32,505 bases of DNA from Marinilabilia sp964403175 (GTDB taxonomy: Bacteria > Bacteroidota > Bacteroidia > Bacteroidales > Marinilabiliaceae), in NCBI GenBank assembly GCA_964403175.1, contig CAYOFH010000024.1:1-32505 (forward strand). Reading direction: 5' to 3'. How positions within the stretch are numbered: position 1 is the stretch's first letter; each line of letters opens with the position of its first letter. The translations under genes were made by a program, and so were the position numbers. Below, piece after piece: positions 30,351 through 32,505 of the stretch. The notes beneath the pieces were generated by a model that was not told the origin of the DNA, did not search any database, and worked only from the letters and a program-made list of their open reading frames with translations.

Positions 30351-31538
30351 ATGTCAACTTCATTTCAACCTGATGAGCGGGGATTTTACGGCCCCTTTGG
30401 AGGTGCCTACATCCCTGAGATGCTCATTCCCAACATTGAGAACTTAAAAGAGAATTATCTTCGGATAATGAACTCGGAATCGTTTCGCAAAGACTTCAAA
30501 ACCTTATTGGAAGACTATGCCGGACGCCCCTCTCCCCTTTACTATGCAGGGCGGCTTTCCGAGCATTATGGTTCCAACATCTGGCTAAAGCGTGAAGACC
30601 TCAATCACACCGGCAGTCATAAAGTCAACAACACCATCGGCCAGATTCTGCTGGCCAGTGAAATGGGGAAAAAGCGCATCATTGCAGAAACCGGGGCCGG
30701 GCAACATGGAGTAGCTACGGCAACTGTATGCGCATTGATGGGACTGGACTGCATCGTATATATGGGAGAAACCGATATGGAGCGACAGGCTCCCAACGTG
30801 GCGCGAATGAAGATGCTTGGAGCTGATGTGAGACCAGCCGTTTCGGGCAGTCGCACGCTCAAGGATGCCACCAATGAAGCATTGCGTGACTGGATCGCCA
30901 ATCCGCTGGATACCTTTTACCTCATCGGCTCAGTGGTGGGCCCCCATCCTTATCCCGATCTGGTAGCCCGTCTGCAATCGGTCATCAGCGGAGAAATACA
31001 ATGGCAAATGAGAAATAAAACAGGCAACAGTAATCCCGATTATGTTGTGGCTTGTGTGGGCGGTGGTTCTAATGCAGCAGGATCATTCTATCATTTTCTG
31101 GACGAACCGGATGTAAAGCTTATTGGCGCAGAAGCCTCCGGCGAGGGATTAACCTCGGGCAAAACCGCAGCATCCATTGCCATGGGCGGGACAGGTGTGA
31201 TACACGGAAGCATGACCTACCTTATGCAGACTGATGACGGTCAGATAACAGAACCCTACAGTATCTCGGCCGGACTGGATTATCCCGGAATAGGCCCCCT
31301 GCACGCATGGCTTTCTAAAAGCGGGCGGGCAAAATATCTTTCCGTTACCGACCGGGAAGCGCTGGATGCGGCCCTTTTAATCACAAGAAAAGAAGGTATT
31401 ATTCCAGCCCTGGAATCGGCACATGCCCTTGCAGCACTCAACCAGCTGGAACTTAAATCGGAAGAAAATGTAGTGGTTACCGTTTCAGGACGAGGAGATA
31501 AAGACATGAAAACCTATATGGAGCGCTTTAATTTGTAA
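30351..31538 (+). CDS. trpB: Tryptophan synthase beta chain
   Basis: A 395-residue PLP enzyme that condenses indole with serine to give tryptophan, in complex with TrpA. The PLP lysine is in REDLNHTGSHKVNN (about residue 86). GAGQHGVATA, the catalytic-Glu segment EAS, CVGGGSNAAG (phosphate grip) and SGRGDKDM at the end are all present. N-terminal GPFGGAYIPEML is typical of the main, TrpA-dependent type (TrpB1) and not of TrpB2. The start ATG at 30351 lies 8 bases after the gap and is at the expected N-terminus. It is complete. Confidence 0.97.
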   Translation: MSTSFQPDERGFYGPFGGAYIPEMLIPNIENLKENYLRIMNSESFRKDFKTLLEDYAGRPSPLYYAGRLSEHYGSNIWLKREDLNHTGSHKVNNTIGQILLASEMGKKRIIAETGAGQHGVATATVCALMGLDCIVYMGETDMERQAPNVARMKMLGADVRPAVSGSRTLKDATNEALRDWIANPLDTFYLIGSVVGPHPYPDLVARLQSVISGEIQWQMRNKTGNSNPDYVVACVGGGSNAAGSFYHFLDEPDVKLIGAEASGEGLTSGKTAASIAMGGTGVIHGSMTYLMQTDDGQITEPYSISAGLDYPGIGPLHAWLSKSGRAKYLSVTDREALDAALLITRKEGIIPALESAHALAALNQLELKSEENVVVTVSGRGDKDMKTYMERFNL

Positions 31539-31648
31539 TAAAATACTAATTGCAACGCCCCTGTCCATTAACAAATGAAGGATTGTTTCGAAATAACCTA
31601 ATATCATCAACTTATTTCACTAAATCCCTATTACAAAACAAAAAAACA

Positions 31649-32422
31649 ATGGAAAAATTAAAGTCTCTGCTTAATAGAAAAAAAGATCTGTTATCGGTCT
31701 ATTTCACAGCAGGATTCCCCAATATTGTAAGCACTACCAAAGTTTTAAAATCTCTGGAAAAAGCAGGAGTTGATTTTGTGGAAATAGGAATGCCCTACTC
31801 CGATCCGCTGGCCGACGGCCCTGTAATACAAAACAGCAGCACCCGGGCACTAAAAAACGGCATGAACCTCAACAAGCTTTTTGAGCAACTGGAAACTATT
31901 TCTGCGGAAATCTCCATGCCCATGATTTTGATGGGATATCTCAATCCTGTTCTTAAGTATGGGCCGGAGAAATTTATTGAACAATGCAAAAAGAACAATA
32001 TCAGCGGTCTGATCATCCCAGACCTCCCTTACGAAACCTACCTGGAAGAACATCAGGAGCTCTTTACCGATAATGGAATCAGTAATATTTTTCTGATCAC
32101 ACCCCAAACGCCTGAAGAACGCGTAAGAAAACTGGACAGCGCCTCCACCTCTTTCATTTACATGGTTTCCTCTGCTGCCGTAACCGGTGCCCGCGATAAA
32201 TTGTCTGCACAACAAATCGAATATTTTGAGCGCATCAATGACATGCAGCTCTCCACTCCCCGAATGGTAGGTTTTGGCATCAGCAATCATCAAACATACA
32301 GCGATGTCTGCAAATATGCCCACGGCGCCATTGTGGGCAGCGCTTTTATAAAACACCTAGAGCAATCGGGAGACGACGAACAGGGAATCATTGATTTTAT
32401 AAAAGAACTAAAGGATAGTTGA
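31649..32422 (+). CDS. trpA: Tryptophan synthase alpha chain
   Basis: A 257-residue TIM-barrel subunit that splits indole-3-glycerol phosphate and passes indole through a tunnel to TrpB. The catalytic Glu and Asp are both in VEIGMPYSDPLADGPVIQ, FITPQTPEERV follows, and the phosphate site appears as GFGISN and VGSAFI near the end. YMVSSAAVTGAR is typical. The start is the ATG at 31649, after an A-rich stretch. The frame runs upstream to 31550 but without family resemblance. Last gene of the operon; a heptanucleotide array follows the stop codon and no intrinsic terminator is seen before the window ends. Confidence 0.96.
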   Translation: MEKLKSLLNRKKDLLSVYFTAGFPNIVSTTKVLKSLEKAGVDFVEIGMPYSDPLADGPVIQNSSTRALKNGMNLNKLFEQLETISAEISMPMILMGYLNPVLKYGPEKFIEQCKKNNISGLIIPDLPYETYLEEHQELFTDNGISNIFLITPQTPEERVRKLDSASTSFIYMVSSAAVTGARDKLSAQQIEYFERINDMQLSTPRMVGFGISNHQTYSDVCKYAHGAIVGSAFIKHLEQSGDDEQGIIDFIKELKDS

Positions 32423-32424
32423 GA

Positions 32425-32452
32425 GTTTTGGGTTGAGGGTTTTGGGTTTTGA
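32425..32452 (+). repeat. Heptanucleotide tandem repeat after trpA
   Basis: Four 7-base units: GTTTTGG, GTTGAGG, GTTTTGG, GTTTTGA. The array begins two bases past the trpA stop codon. Confidence 0.65.
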
Positions 32453-32496
32453 CAATAAACAAGAAAGCAATACCGGGCAATCGGATAATAAATTAT

Positions 32497-32504
32497 TACT
32501 TTTG
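32497..32504 (+). promoter_or_regulatory. Possible -7 element at the right edge
   Basis: TACTTTTG fits TAnnTTTG, but no TTTG is found 19-21 bases upstream. It could serve a gene beyond the window. Confidence 0.2.
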
Positions 32505-32505
32505 T

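Noticed and set aside
29593..30447. Single reading frame running from trpF through the Ns into trpB
   Set aside because: The continuity is an artefact of untranslatable N; the part after the gap is out of frame with the clear trpB start at 30351.

Overview
The window looks like chromosomal DNA of an aerobic or facultative member of the Bacteroidota, probably near the Bacteroidales/Marinilabiliales. The grounds are two secreted proteins with type B C-terminal sorting domains of the type IX secretion system (T9SS), a PorP/SprF-family protein, a DUF4290-murA pair, an OxyR-type regulator, and promoters that fit the Bacteroidota consensus (TTTG, about 20 bases, TAnnTTTG). The DNA is AT-rich. I see no tRNA, rRNA, CRISPR array, phage or insertion-sequence gene. 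A run of 100 Ns (30243-30342) is an assembly gap.

Layout: (1) 1-4749 holds a DinF-like MATE transporter (-), a Mn-type superoxide dismutase (+) with a textbook promoter overlaid by a 29-bp palindrome, a small heat shock protein (-) and a proline dehydrogenase (-). (2) 5033-10036 is a two-gene T9SS unit: a 1302-residue PKD-repeat surface protein followed 15 nt later by its probable PorP/SprF partner. (3) 10248-13808 has a second, Fe-type superoxide dismutase, a nitroreductase-family protein, a NYN nuclease fused to a cold-shock-like domain (-), and a second T9SS type B cargo (-). (4) 14163-18721 has a GH29-like lipoprotein lacking the usual nucleophile, and a UvrD/PcrA helicase. (5) 19123-21889 has DUF4290, a MurA with Asp in place of the fosfomycin-target Cys, and a thioredoxin-fold protein without its cysteines. 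(6) 22048-25030 has grpE-dnaJ and oxyR. (7) 25076-32422 is a complete trpEGDCFBA operon.

The trp operon is the most informative part. It is preceded by a promoter, a 20-codon leader peptide with three consecutive Trp codons, a possible antiterminator that starts right after the leader stop codon, and an intrinsic terminator. This is a full ribosome-mediated attenuator. Several trp gene junctions carry repeats that begin at or just after the stop codon: a 124-bp imperfect inverted repeat after trpE, and tandem arrays with a 7-bp period after trpG, trpC and trpA. The assembly gap lies at the trpF-trpB junction, where another repeat might be expected.

Oxidative-stress functions recur (Mn-SOD, Fe-SOD, OxyR with both redox cysteines, a nitroreductase), but they are scattered and do not form one operon. 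Three proteins keep a family fold while departing from the usual active site: MurA C115D, the GH29-like protein and the thioredoxin-like protein. All assignments come from reading motifs by eye; no database search was run.
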